Positions 35,412 to 43,854 of a stretch of DNA of 64,000 bases are shown in pieces (the first letter of the stretch is position 1; every line of letters begins with the position of its first letter). A model generated the notes under the pieces. That model was given only the letters and a program-made list of their open reading frames with translations. It ran no database searches and was not told the DNA's origin. Source of the stretch: Paraburkholderia sp. (GTDB taxonomy: Bacteria; Pseudomonadota; Gammaproteobacteria; Burkholderiales; Burkholderiaceae); NCBI GenBank assembly GCA_004322045.1, contig SCRN01000002.1, forward strand, positions 1 through 64,000. The letters run 5' to 3'. The position numbers were made by a program, and so were the translations under genes.

Positions 35412-35424
35412 GGTTGCCGGCGGA

Positions 35425-37242
35425 TCAGACGTAGTCCTTGTACTTGTCGAGCAGGCGCACCGGCTTGGACAAGGCGTCGCGACGGAAGGGATCGCCCAGT
35501 TCGCGCGTGCACATGATTTCGATGATCGTCGTCTTGCCTTCGTTCATCTGCATGTCGATCGCGCGTTTGAGCGCCGGCCCCACGTCCTCCAACTGATCGA
35601 CGACGATACCCTCCGCCCCCATTGCGCGAGCAATTGCCGCGAAGCTTTGGTTGTCGAGCTCGCCCGCCACGAAGCGGCGGTTATAGAAATCGACTTGGTT
35701 CTTCTTCTCCGCACCCCATTGCCGGTTGTGGAAAACCACGGCCGTCACGGGAATTCCATGGCGCACGCAGGTCATCGTTTCCATCAGGCTCATGCCCCAC
35801 GCGCCGTCTCCCGCGTACGACACGGCAGGGCGATGCGGCGCCGCCACTTTGGCGCCGATGATCGTCGGGAAGGCATAGCCGCAATTGCCCCAACTCATCG
35901 CCGCAAAGAAGCTGCGCGGCTTGTTAAAGCGCAGGTAGCTGTTCGCGACCGAATTGATGTTGCCGATGTCGGTCGACACCATGACGTCCTCGGGCATCGC
36001 TTTCTCGAGCTCGCGCAGCACTTGTCGCGGATGCAGATAGTGCCCACCGTTGAACGTGCGCTCGTGCTTTTGCTCCTCGATCATGTCGAGGCTGTAGGCG
36101 TCGAGCTCGTGCGTCCAGCTGTCGAGTTCTTTTTCCCACGCCGCTTTCTCGGTGGCGATTTGGTCGGCGCGCTCGCTGCGCGTGGCGTCGCAGGCGAGTT
36201 CGCGATTGGCCAGCCTCTGCGTGAGCGCGAGCGCCGAAGCCTTGGCGTCGCCGCAGATGCCTACCGAGATCTTCTTCACGAGGCCGAGCATCTTGTGGTC
36301 TGCGTCGATCTGAATGATCTTCGCCTCTTTCGGCCAATAGTCCATGCCGTGCTGGGGCAGGGTGCCGAACGGGCCGAGGCGCGAGCCGAGCGCAATCACC
36401 ACATCCGCGCGCGAGAGCAGCTTCATGCCCGCTTTCGAGCCCTGATAGCCGAGCGGGCCGCACCAGAGCGGATGGTTCGCCGGGAATGAGTCGTTGTGCA
36501 GATAGCTGTTGACGACCGGCGCGCCCAAGCGCTCGGCCAGCGCCTTGCAAGCCTCGATCGCATCGGCCATGACCACGCCGCCGCCCGAGATGATGACCGG
36601 AAACTTGGCGCGTGCGATCAAGTCGGCCGCCTCGTTCAAGCTTTCGTCGCCGCCCGGGCCGCGATCGAGCTTGCGCGGCTGCGGGATCTCGACCTTGACC
36701 TTGCCGTAGAAGTAGTCGCGCGGGATGTTGAGCTGGGTCGGTCCCATCTCGGCCTGCGCGCGATCGAAGCAGCGCGCGGTGAATTCGGCCATGCGCGCCG
36801 GATGCGTGACATGGCCCTGGTACTTCGTGAATTCCTGAAACATCGGCAACTGATTCGCTTCTTGGAAGCCGCCCAGGCCAATGCCCATCGTCCCCGCTTC
36901 GGGCGTGACGATCACGACGGGGCTGTGCGCCCAATAGGCGGCCGCGATCGCGGTCACGCAATTGCTGATGCCGGGGCCGTTCTGGCCGATCACGACGCCG
37001 TGGCTGCCCGATACGCGGGCATAGCCGTCGGCCATATGGCCCGCGCCCTGCTCGTGCACGACGGGGATCAGGCGAATGCCGGCCGGCGCGAAGATATCCA
37101 TCGCGTCCATGAACGCCGAGCCCATGATGCCGAACATGTCGGTCACGCCATTGGCCGCGAGCGTTTCGACGAACGCTTCGGAAGGGGTCATCTCTTGCGG
37201 GCCGCTGGCCGTCGCGCGTTTGGAAGTGGATTGGTCGCTCAT
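35425..37242 (-). CDS. xsc: Sulfoacetaldehyde acetyltransferase
   Basis: 605-residue thiamine-diphosphate enzyme that converts sulfoacetaldehyde plus phosphate to acetyl phosphate plus sulfite, the carbon-sulfur bond-breaking step. The ThDP-activating Glu is E64 ([14 protein letters not shown]) and the metal/ThDP motif is [46 protein letters not shown] and WGNCGYAFP are Xsc-like rather than acetolactate synthase-like. Start ATG 37242 ([10 protein letters not shown]) with GGAG upstream; an extra nine in-frame codons (37269) are not needed. It is followed by pta, and its own promoter candidate is at 37285-37312. Confidence 0.95.
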   Translation of the reverse strand: MSDQSTSKRATASGPQEMTPSEAFVETLAANGVTDMFGIMGSAFMDAMDIFAPAGIRLIPVVHEQGAGHMADGYARVSGSHGVVIGQNGPGISNCVTAIAAAYWAHSPVVIVTPEAGTMGIGLGGFQEANQLPMFQEFTKYQGHVTHPARMAEFTARCFDRAQAEMGPTQLNIPRDYFYGKVKVEIPQPRKLDRGPGGDESLNEAADLIARAKFPVIISGGGVVMADAIEACKALAERLGAPVVNSYLHNDSFPANHPLWCGPLGYQGSKAGMKLLSRADVVIALGSRLGPFGTLPQHGMDYWPKEAKIIQIDADHKMLGLVKKISVGICGDAKASALALTQRLANRELACDATRSERADQIATEKAAWEKELDSWTHELDAYSLDMIEEQKHERTFNGGHYLHPRQVLRELEKAMPEDVMVSTDIGNINSVANSYLRFNKPRSFFAAMSWGNCGYAFPTIIGAKVAAPHRPAVSYAGDGAWGMSLMETMTCVRHGIPVTAVVFHNRQWGAEKKNQVDFYNRRFVAGELDNQSFAAIARAMGAEGIVVDQLEDVGPALKRAIDMQMNEGKTTIIEIMCTRELGDPFRRDALSKPVRLLDKYKDYV

Positions 37243-37284
37243 CAATGTCTCCGGTGCTCGGTTGAACAAAACGCTTGGTTTCCG

Positions 37285-37312
37285 ATGCTATTCAGCGCTC
37301 CAGTCGGGTCAA
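37285..37312 (-). promoter_or_regulatory. Candidate xsc promoter
   Basis: On the minus strand, TTGACC (37312-37307), a 16-bp spacer and TAGCAT (37290-37285), about 40 bp before the xsc start. Four of six -10 matches, so it is plausible rather than strong. Confidence 0.4.
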
Positions 37313-37348
37313 GCCGTTCCGTCTGCCGACGACGAATTTGGAATGGAA

Positions 37349-37365
37349 TGAAATGATTCGTTTCA
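37349..37365. promoter_or_regulatory. Candidate IclR-type operator upstream of xsc
   Basis: TGAAA (37349-37353) and TTTCA (37361-37365) around TGATTCG. It lies 37 bp upstream of the xsc -35 box, between xsc and the SnoaL-like gene. A related sequence, TGAACCGTTTTGTACCA, occurs at 41781-41797 upstream of the second IclR gene. Confidence 0.4.
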
Positions 37366-37404
37366 AAAGACGCGCGTTGCCGCATGCATCGCGCGCCCTG
37401 CGGC

Positions 37405-37809
37405 TCATGCGGGCTGCTTCGGGCGTTCTTTACGGAAGGCCCGTTTGACCGCGATCAGCCCATCGCGGAATTCGAACAAGTCGCAGCCTTCGGCTTCGAT
37501 GCGCCAGCCGTCCTTGTGCGTGCCGGAAAACACCCATTCGGACACGCCGCGCTCGCCGGCGACGTAATGCCGGCCGTGGCCCCAATGGGCGTCGGGGAAA
37601 GCGCTGAATACCGCTTCGAATGCGGCGCGCACGGCGTCGCGGCCGACGAAGCGGGTCCCATGCACATCGGGGCCAGCCGCGGCGTCAAAGACGCAGTCTT
37701 CGGTCATGAATCCCATCAGTGCGTTGGCGTCGTGGCGGTTGAACGCGTCGGAAAACGCGGCGAGCGTGTCGGCCGTCACGGCGCAAGGGGCGAGAGGCGT
37801 GTCTGTCAT
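37405..37809 (-). CDS. SnoaL/NTF2-like protein, possible taurine dehydrogenase small subunit
   Basis: 134 residues, a single NTF2-like cone fold (LAAFSDAFNRHDANALMGFM, then GRDAVRAAFEAVFSAFPDAHW and CDLFEFRDGLIAV). It is 162 bp upstream of xsc on the same strand. From memory, TauX, the small subunit of taurine dehydrogenase, is a protein of this kind and is encoded near tauY and xsc; I am not certain. The alternative is a stand-alone SnoaL-like enzyme. Start ATG 37809 with AGGAGA upstream. Its own gene is separated from the tauY-like gene by about 4.4 kb. Confidence 0.6.
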   Translation of the reverse strand: MTDTPLAPCAVTADTLAAFSDAFNRHDANALMGFMTEDCVFDAAAGPDVHGTRFVGRDAVRAAFEAVFSAFPDAHWGHGRHYVAGERGVSEWVFSGTHKDGWRIEAEGCDLFEFRDGLIAVKRAFRKERPKQPA

Positions 37810-38163
37810 GCATGTCTCCTGAACAATGAGCGGGCCGCGCCTCGCTGGAAGGCAAGCCGCGGCATGGTTTATCGACACGTTAATGGGCGTGCGAAGGGGC
37901 CGGTAGCGCCAGATTCCCGATTTCGCTTGGGCCAGAGTAGGGTGACTATGGATAGGCGGCGCGCTTGTGCGCTGGACCCATCGGATCCCTTCGCCTGGCA
38001 CTACCGGCGCGCTTATTGATTGACAATGCTTGACTAAACGGGCGAGCTATCTCCTGTTTGGTCGTACGCGCATCGAGACACCGATGCGCTTGCTGCAGCG
38101 AGGTTGCGTGCCGGATTGCTGCGCGCACCGTGGGCGCCCGATGTAGAACCGAAGGAGACGGCA
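37810..38163. other. 354-bp divergent gap between SnoaL-like gene and transporter operon
   Basis: No gene is supported. TTGACA (38020-38025) is followed ten bases on by TTGACT (38030-38035), a direct repeat that may be a promoter or binding element for the transporter; no clear -10 box follows at the right spacing. Confidence 0.4.
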
Positions 38164-39024
38164 GTGAGAGCAAGAGCACTACCCGAACACGGCAAGACGA
38201 TCAAACGGCCTGCCAGGCCGCCACGCGAGCCGCGCATCAAGCTTCGCCTCGCCCATGCGAGCATGAAATCGTATTGGCTGACAGCCGTCGTGCTGGCGGT
38301 AGCGGTCCTGCTATGGCAGGTGGTGTCGATGGCGGGTGTGTTTCCCGCTTTCGCCCTGCCTTCGCCGGTGGCGGTATGGCGCGCTTTCGTCGACATCGTG
38401 CGAGAGGGTTACGGCGGGCAGTCGCTCCTCGGCGACATCCTGATCAGTTGCTTTCGCATCGTCATCGGTTTCGTCGGCGCGGTGGCGATCGGCGTGCCCG
38501 TGGGCCTCCTGATGTCGCGCAACAAGATCGTGAACGACATCATCGACCCGTTGCTGCAATTCGTGCGGCCGGTGCCGCCGCTCGCCTACATCCCGCTGCT
38601 CGTCGTCTGGTTCGGCATCGGCGAGTTGCCCAAGGCGGTTCTGATCCTCGTCGGCACGATTCCGGTCATCATCATCGGCACCATGTCCGGCGTCAAGAGC
38701 ACGCCGCCGCTGCGCATCGCGGTCGCGCGCACGCTCGGCGCGACCAACGCGCAAATCTTCCGAAGAATCGTGCTGCCTTCGGCGTTGCCGGAGATTTTCA
38801 CCGCCATGCGCGTCGGGATCGGCGTCGCCTGGACCTGTCTCGTCGCGGCCGAGCTGATCGCCGCCAGCAGTGGCTTGGGCTGGCTCGTGCAGTTCGCGGG
38901 GCAAGCGTTGCAAGTGAGTGTGGTCATCGTGGGCATCGTCATCATCGGGGTGATCGGCTATGCCATGGAATTGGTCATACGCAAAGTAGAGAACTGGGTC
39001 GTGCCTTGGCGCGGGCATGACTGA
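38164..39024 (+). CDS. ABC transporter permease, taurine/sulfonate type
   Basis: 286 residues with about six membrane segments and the binding-protein-dependent permease signature near EIFTAMRVGIGVAWTCLVAAEL (EAA-like loop, about 210-230). RPVPPLAYIPLLVVWFGIGE is typical of the SsuC/TauC group. The start is GTG at 38164, with GGAG upstream; a longer in-frame ATG start at 38104 is not needed. The hydrophilic Arg/Pro-rich N-terminus (about 35 residues) precedes the first segment. First gene of a permease-binding protein-ATPase operon, the reverse of the usual tauABC order. Confidence 0.85.
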   Translation: MRARALPEHGKTIKRPARPPREPRIKLRLAHASMKSYWLTAVVLAVAVLLWQVVSMAGVFPAFALPSPVAVWRAFVDIVREGYGGQSLLGDILISCFRIVIGFVGAVAIGVPVGLLMSRNKIVNDIIDPLLQFVRPVPPLAYIPLLVVWFGIGELPKAVLILVGTIPVIIIGTMSGVKSTPPLRIAVARTLGATNAQIFRRIVLPSALPEIFTAMRVGIGVAWTCLVAAELIAASSGLGWLVQFAGQALQVSVVIVGIVIIGVIGYAMELVIRKVENWVVPWRGHD

Positions 39025-39048
39025 TTCCACTCATCGAGGAGACGAAAC

Positions 39049-40068
39049 ATGAAAACGAAACACGGGTTGGGAGCGGTTGCCGCGGTGTTGCTGGCCGCCG
39101 GCTATTTGGCGGGCGGCGTGGCTTACGCGCAGAGCAAGCCCGAGGTCGTTATCGGCTATGAAGACAACGGCGCCGATCCATACATGGTGTCGATGGCCGA
39201 GCATTTATTCGAACGGCATATGAACGCCGACGTGCAGTACAAGCTTTTCAGTTCCGGCCCGGCGGCCATGAGCGCGCTGGCGTCCAACAGCTTGACGTTC
39301 ATGTGCGGCATCGGCATTCCACCGCTCGTGACGGCGATCGCGCAAGGTTTGCCGATGGCGATCGTCTACAACCAGGAGCGCTACACCGACGCGGCCGGCA
39401 TCGTGGTCAAGCCCGAAAGCGGAATTCACGATGTGGCGGGCCTGGCGGGCAAGAAGATCGCGATCGTCGCCGGCTCGCAGGCGTCGTTCGAATTGGCGAC
39501 CTTTCTCGCCCAAGCGCACGTGCCGTATTCGGCCGTGACGCAAATCAACATGGCGCCGCCGCAAATGCGCACGTCTTGGGTGACGGGCGCGATCGATGCG
39601 GCCATCGTGTGGGACCCGGTGTTTAGCGCATTGCGCGCGGCTGGCGGAAAGGCGATCAAGACCGACGGCGATCTGCCGCGGGAGGCGTCGAGCTATAACG
39701 TCTGCATCTCCAATGCCGAGTGGGCCAAGGCCCATCCCGAGTTGACGGCCGGTTTCGTCGCGGCGCTCGACGAAGGCTATCAAGTGACGATGACGCATCG
39801 CGATCGGGCGCTCGCCGAGATGGCGCGGCAAACGGGTGTGACCGTTGCAGTCGCGCAAAGCGAATTGGCCGGCTATGAGCTTTTTTCCGGTGCGGATCAG
39901 ACCACGGCGAAAGTCATGGGGTCCGGCGCGGGCGTGAAGACTTCGGCCACGTACCAAACCTTGGTCAACACCGCGAAGGTGCTCAACACGATCGGCCGCA
40001 TTCAGTCCGTGCCGGCCACCTTCGATGCGAACGTTGCACCGCAGTATTCGCAATCGCTTGCCCATTGA
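39049..40068 (+). CDS. Taurine-type ABC substrate-binding protein
   Basis: 339 residues, periplasmic. Signal peptide to about residue 27 (AAVLLAAGYLAGGVAYAQS). Mature part begins KPEVVIGYEDNGADPY, with MCGIGIPPLVTAI, GLAGKKIAIVAGSQASFEL and AAIVWDPVFSALRAAGGK, which resemble TauA. It should bind taurine or a related sulfonate. It follows the permease by 24 bp with a GAGGAGA ribosome site. An aliphatic sulfonate other than taurine cannot be excluded. Confidence 0.85.
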   Translation: MKTKHGLGAVAAVLLAAGYLAGGVAYAQSKPEVVIGYEDNGADPYMVSMAEHLFERHMNADVQYKLFSSGPAAMSALASNSLTFMCGIGIPPLVTAIAQGLPMAIVYNQERYTDAAGIVVKPESGIHDVAGLAGKKIAIVAGSQASFELATFLAQAHVPYSAVTQINMAPPQMRTSWVTGAIDAAIVWDPVFSALRAAGGKAIKTDGDLPREASSYNVCISNAEWAKAHPELTAGFVAALDEGYQVTMTHRDRALAEMARQTGVTVAVAQSELAGYELFSGADQTTAKVMGSGAGVKTSATYQTLVNTAKVLNTIGRIQSVPATFDANVAPQYSQSLAH

Positions 40069-40096
40069 GGGCGATACAGCGCTGTAGGAGACCGAC

Positions 40097-40834
40097 GTGA
40101 ACATCGTCATCGATTCGCTATACAAGACGTTCGGCGCAACCTCGGCGCTCGAGAACATCAATCTGCACTTTCAGGGCGGCGAATTCGTCACCGTGCTCGG
40201 CGCCTCGGGCTGCGGCAAGACGACTTTGCTGCATTTGCTTGCCGGGCTCACGTCGCCTTCGAGCGGCAACATCTACATCGACGGCGAGGCCAAGAGCGCA
40301 CCCGGGGCCGACCGCGTCGTCGTCTTCCAGCAGGCCGGATTGCTGCCCTGGCTGAGCGTGGAGGAGAACATCGAGTTCGGCCTTTCCTTGCACGGCGTGC
40401 CGAAGGCGCAACGCCGGCAGGCTTCGGCCGAGATCTTGCGCACGATCGGCCTCGAAGCGTTCGGGCGCCACAAGACCTACGAGCTATCGGGCGGCATGCA
40501 GCAGCGCGTGGCGATCGCCCGTGCGCTCGTCATGAAGCCCAAGGTCTTGCTGATGGACGAACCGTTCGGCGCGTTGGACGCGCAAACGCGCACGGCCATG
40601 CAAAGGTTCCTGACAGAGCTATGGGAGCAATTGCATTGCACGATCGTGTTCATCACGCATGACATCGACGAAGCGGTCTTTCTCGGCACGCGCCTCGTGG
40701 TGTTGTCGTCGCGACCGGGGCGCGTCGCGCTCGACGTGCCGATCGAGTTGGATCGGCCGCGCACGCCGCAAACCGCGTTCGAGCCGCATTTCCTCGCGCT
40801 TAAAAAACGGGCGATGGACATCTTGGCGCATTGA
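40097..40834 (+). CDS. ABC transporter ATPase, taurine/sulfonate type
   Basis: 245 residues. Walker A GASGCGKT (35-42), signature LSGGMQQRVAIARAL, Walker B VLLMDEPFGALD and the switch His in IVFITHDIDEAV. Typical of TauB/SsuB. GTG start at 40097 preceded by TAGGAG. Last gene of the transporter operon; a hairpin at 40860-40877 follows. Confidence 0.92.
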   Translation: MNIVIDSLYKTFGATSALENINLHFQGGEFVTVLGASGCGKTTLLHLLAGLTSPSSGNIYIDGEAKSAPGADRVVVFQQAGLLPWLSVEENIEFGLSLHGVPKAQRRQASAEILRTIGLEAFGRHKTYELSGGMQQRVAIARALVMKPKVLLMDEPFGALDAQTRTAMQRFLTELWEQLHCTIVFITHDIDEAVFLGTRLVVLSSRPGRVALDVPIELDRPRTPQTAFEPHFLALKKRAMDILAH

Positions 40835-40859
40835 CCGGCAATGCGGGGATGTAGCGCGT

Positions 40860-40877
40860 AGGCTCGATGCCGAGCCT
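40860..40877 (+). terminator. Hairpin after the transporter operon
   Basis: AGGCTCG (40860-40866) pairs with CGAGCCT (40871-40877) around ATGC, 26 bp after the ATPase stop. No T-run follows, so it is a weak or Rho-assisted terminator, or a stabilising hairpin. Confidence 0.45.
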
Positions 40878-40879
40878 CG

Positions 40880-40920
40880 TACAGGCTGTGTCTTCGTCTT
40901 CGTCTTCGTCTTTGCCTGTA
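40880..40920 (+). repeat. TCTTCG microsatellite inside an inverted repeat
   Basis: TACAGGC (40880-40886) and GCCTGTA (40914-40920) flank about three and a half copies of TCTTCG (40891-40914). It lies in the gap between the convergent ATPase and IclR genes, so copy number could vary without harm to a gene. Confidence 0.7.
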
Positions 40921-40935
40921 CTTACGTATGAGCCG

Positions 40936-41748
40936 CTAAGCGCGGCTCGCATGCAGCAGCGGTGCGAGGCCGCTGGCGGCTTGCTTCATCTGCGGCACGG
41001 CTTTGAGCAGATCGTCGAGCGTTGCGCGCGCGGTCGGCGCATGAACGGCGAGCGATGCCAGCACATGGCCATCGTCCGCATCTCTCACGGGCACTGCGAC
41101 CGCCACCATGCCGCGCACGAACTCCTCGTTGTCGATGCCGACGCCGCGTGCGCCGAGGCGATCGAGTTCGGCGGCGAGCGTTTTCGGGTCGGTGAGCGTG
41201 CGGTGCGTCATCTTCTTGAGGGTCATGCGCGCGAGCATGGCATTGCGCTCGAGCAGCGTCATTTGCGAAAGAAACAGCTTGCCGCTCGCCGTGCAATGCA
41301 ACGGCACGCGCATGCCGGGGCGCATTTCGAGCCGTAGCGGTTCGGTGGTTTCGACGCGCTCGACGTACAGCACCGCGTCGTTATCGAGCGCGGTGAGATT
41401 GCAGGTTTCGCCGAGCACCTCGACGAGCGCGCGCAGCACTGCGCGGCAGCCACGGGTGAAGGTGTTGTTCGACAGCGTCGCCAACGCGAACTGCGCCGCG
41501 CGCGGACCGAGCGCGATCGCGCGATCGTGGCCGCGCGAATCGGGCATGTGCATGACGTAGCCGCGCGACTCCAAGGCTTCGATCATCCGCAACAACGTGG
41601 CCTTCGGGATGTGCAGGCGCGCGGACAGTTGCGACAGCGTATAGGGCTGTCCCGCGGCCGCCAGCGCTTCGAGCACGGCAAGCGCGCGCAGCACGCGCGC
41701 CTCGTCGGCGGGTGTGGCGTCGGATGATAGGGAGGCGATGTCGGACAT
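40936..41748 (-). CDS. Second SauR-like IclR regulator
   Basis: 270 residues. HTH: VLRALAVLEALAAAGQPYTLSQL and LHIPKATLLRMIEAL (about 19-65). Effector domain: GETCNLTALDNDAVLYVERVE, PLRLEMRPGMRVPLHCTASGKL. These stretches match SauR at 24116-24880 closely, so the two are paralogues that may sense similar compounds. It diverges from the tauY-like gene and is convergent with the transporter operon, so it could control either. An inverted-repeat-like element (41781-41797) is in its own promoter region. Confidence 0.85.
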   Translation of the reverse strand: MSDIASLSSDATPADEARVLRALAVLEALAAAGQPYTLSQLSARLHIPKATLLRMIEALESRGYVMHMPDSRGHDRAIALGPRAAQFALATLSNNTFTRGCRAVLRALVEVLGETCNLTALDNDAVLYVERVETTEPLRLEMRPGMRVPLHCTASGKLFLSQMTLLERNAMLARMTLKKMTHRTLTDPKTLAAELDRLGARGVGIDNEEFVRGMVAVAVPVRDADDGHVLASLAVHAPTARATLDDLLKAVPQMKQAASGLAPLLHASRA

Positions 41749-41780
41749 ACGTCTCGGTTCGTCGAGGGCGACGAGATAAA

Positions 41781-41977
41781 TGAACCGTTTTGTACCACTT
41801 CATAGCGTGCGGCATGAAATTGCGGCTGCCTATGCTGGTTTATGCCGATATGGCACGTGATCCGTTCGACGATGACGATCGTGTGCCTCGTCTAGCCGGC
41901 ACCATGTGGAGTGGAGCCCTCGGGGGAGCCCGCGCCCGGCGCCCCTGGTCCAAGCGAATCTGCGTCACTGGTTCTAC
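41781..41977. promoter_or_regulatory. Candidate regulator sites between the IclR gene and the tauY-like gene
   Basis: TGAACCGTTTTGTACCA (41781-41797) resembles the element upstream of xsc. Further right, CTGGTCCAA (41945-41953) and CTGGTTCTA (41968-41976) form a direct repeat with 23-bp spacing, about two helical turns. MocR/TauR regulators bind direct repeats with a CTGGAC-like core, so these could be TauR sites. The rest of the 325-bp gap (41749-42073) has no supported gene. Confidence 0.35.
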
Positions 41978-42073
41978 CTGCGCGAAATTGGCCTACCTAC
42001 ACTTTCTTCGACGGATCGCCGCATCGAAAGCGTTGCGCGCGAACGAGTGGAAAGAACGATCAGGAGACAGATC

Positions 42074-42208
42074 ATGGGCAACAGGCATTTCGCAGGGCTT
42101 GAAGGCGCGGCAAGCCTGCCCGGCGCGAACGATCACGAAGGCGGCCCGAGCGCTGCGGCCGCGCACGCGAAGCGGGCGCCAGCGCGCGTCGCACGCGTCA
42201 ATCCTTAG
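42074..42208 (+). CDS. Possible 44-residue leader peptide upstream of the tauY-like gene
   Basis: Starts MGNRHFAGLEGAAS with AGGAGA seven bases upstream. Its stop codon overlaps the ribosome site (AGGAG) of the next gene, whose start is 11 bp after the stop. Composition is Ala/Gly/Arg-rich with no membrane segment and no recognised family. It could be a coupled leader peptide, a small subunit or a chance frame. Confidence 0.4.
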   Translation: MGNRHFAGLEGAASLPGANDHEGGPSAAAAHAKRAPARVARVNP

Positions 42209-42219
42209 GAGTCCTAATC

Positions 42220-43635
42220 ATGGAATACAGCTCAGTCGAGCGGGCGGCGAGCGGCTTTACCCCGGACGCGGCGAGCGACCGGCGCTACGATCCGAAGTAC
42301 GATCCGCTGGTGTCTCCGGGCCCTGGGCACGGCAAGGACTATGCGCCAACGTACTGGGTCGCGACCGCCGGCACGCCGCCGGCCGACGATGGCCCGATCG
42401 TCAAAGACATCGACGTCGATGTCGCGATCATCGGTGGCGGCTATACCGGGCTGGCGACGGCGTTGTGCCTGGCGCGCGAGCACGGCATCAAGGCCGTCGT
42501 GCTCGAAGCCAATCGCACGAGCTGGGGCTGCAGCAGCCGCAACGGCGGCCAGGCGCAAAACGCATCGGGCCGCCTGTCGCGCTCGCAGTGGATCGAGCGC
42601 TGGGGCAAAGGGATCGCGCTCAAGATGCATGAGGAGATCCTCGAAGGCTTCGAGCACTTCAAGTCGTTCGTGGCCGAGATCGATTGCGATCCGCAACCGG
42701 GCGGGCACTTTCTCATCGCACATCGTCCCCGCATGATGGAAAAGCTCGCCGCCGAAGCGAAAGTCTGGAAGGACGTGTTCGGTTACCCGTCGGAGTTGCT
42801 GAGCGCGCAAACCTTCCGCCGCGAATTCATCGACGATCACGAGGCGGCCGGCGCACTGCACGAGCCCGAAGGGATCGGCATTCATGCGCTCAAGCTCGCG
42901 TTCGGGTACCTGCGGCTTGCGCGAGAGGCGGGAGCCCGCGTGCATACGAGCAGCCCCGTGACTGGTTGGGAGACGATCGGCGGCGTGCATCATCTGCATA
43001 CGCCGGGCGGCGTGGTGCGCGCCCGTTCGGTGGGCATTGCAACGGGCGCGTATACGGCGCAGACGTTGCACCCGGCGCTGCGCAGCAAGGTGATGCCGAT
43101 TCTGTCGAATTCGATGGTCACGCGCGTGCTGACCGACACCGAAATCGCCGCGTGCAACTTTCGCACGACGCAGGTGCTGACCGATACGCGCACGCTGCGG
43201 TTCTACTACCGCTTTCTGCCGGATCGGCGCTTGCAGATCGGCAGTCGCAGCGCGATCACGGGCGAGGACGCGCCGAACCCGCGCCATCTGGATCTGCTCA
43301 AGGATGGCATGGCGCGCAAGTTTCCGGCGTTGCGCGGCGTCGATATCGACTATTCGTGGTGGGGCTGGGTGGACGTGAGCCATGACATGATGCCGCGCGT
43401 GTGTCAGCCCGATCCGAAGCAGTCGGTCTACTATGCGCTCGGCTACGGCGGCAACGGCGTGTCGTATTCGCAGCAAGCCGGGCGGAGGCTGGCCGAGCGC
43501 ATCGCAGGCAAGAGCGCGCACCAGACGCTGCCGATTTTCACGAGCCCGCTTCCGGGCCACCCGTTTGCGCCGTTCCGCAGAATCGGCCAGCGCATGCTCT
43601 ATTTTCAATACTTCAGGCGCGACGAGCGGGCGTAA
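42220..43635 (+). CDS. tauY: FAD-dependent amine oxidoreductase, probable taurine dehydrogenase large subunit
   Basis: 471 residues, D-amino-acid-oxidase fold. FAD motif GGGYTG at 72-77 (DVAIIGGGYTGLATALCLA), SSRNGGQAQNASG after it, and C-terminal GYGGNGVSYSQQAGRRLAERI. It belongs to the group with gamma-glutamylputrescine oxidase and TauY. With the transporter, Xsc and a TauR-like regulator nearby, deamination of taurine to sulfoacetaldehyde is the most likely reaction; another amine substrate is possible. An upstream 44-residue frame may be co-translated. Length is close to TauY of other bacteria as I recall it. Confidence 0.72.
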   Translation: MEYSSVERAASGFTPDAASDRRYDPKYDPLVSPGPGHGKDYAPTYWVATAGTPPADDGPIVKDIDVDVAIIGGGYTGLATALCLAREHGIKAVVLEANRTSWGCSSRNGGQAQNASGRLSRSQWIERWGKGIALKMHEEILEGFEHFKSFVAEIDCDPQPGGHFLIAHRPRMMEKLAAEAKVWKDVFGYPSELLSAQTFRREFIDDHEAAGALHEPEGIGIHALKLAFGYLRLAREAGARVHTSSPVTGWETIGGVHHLHTPGGVVRARSVGIATGAYTAQTLHPALRSKVMPILSNSMVTRVLTDTEIAACNFRTTQVLTDTRTLRFYYRFLPDRRLQIGSRSAITGEDAPNPRHLDLLKDGMARKFPALRGVDIDYSWWGWVDVSHDMMPRVCQPDPKQSVYYALGYGGNGVSYSQQAGRRLAERIAGKSAHQTLPIFTSPLPGHPFAPFRRIGQRMLYFQYFRRDERA

Positions 43636-43641
43636 ACCACG

Positions 43642-43695
43642 CGCGGCGCTCGCCGCGATCGCCGTCATGCACGCCCGGCCGGTGGCAGGCCGGGC
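43642..43695 (+). terminator. Two hairpins after the tauY-like gene
   Basis: First: CGCGGC...GCCGCG (43642-43657). Second: GCCCGGCC (43673-43680) pairs with GGCCGGGC (43688-43695) around GGTGGCA. No T-run follows the second arm, so Rho-independent termination would be weak. They lie in the 219-bp gap before the amino-acid permease gene. Confidence 0.5.
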
Positions 43696-43854
43696 ATCGC
43701 ATCGCCTATTACAACAGCAATAAAACCCATCCATGCGGCGGGGCACGCACGCACGCCTTTGCTCGTGCGTTCGAAGGCACTCGCCATTGCCCCGGCAATT
43801 GCTCATTGGCATTTTCGCCTCGACAGCGGTTAAATCACTAGATAGGGAGAAGAC

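Noticed and set aside
35425-37242. Acetolactate synthase as alternative for Xsc
   Set aside because: The motif set and the direct link to pta fit Xsc; no small regulatory subunit gene is present.
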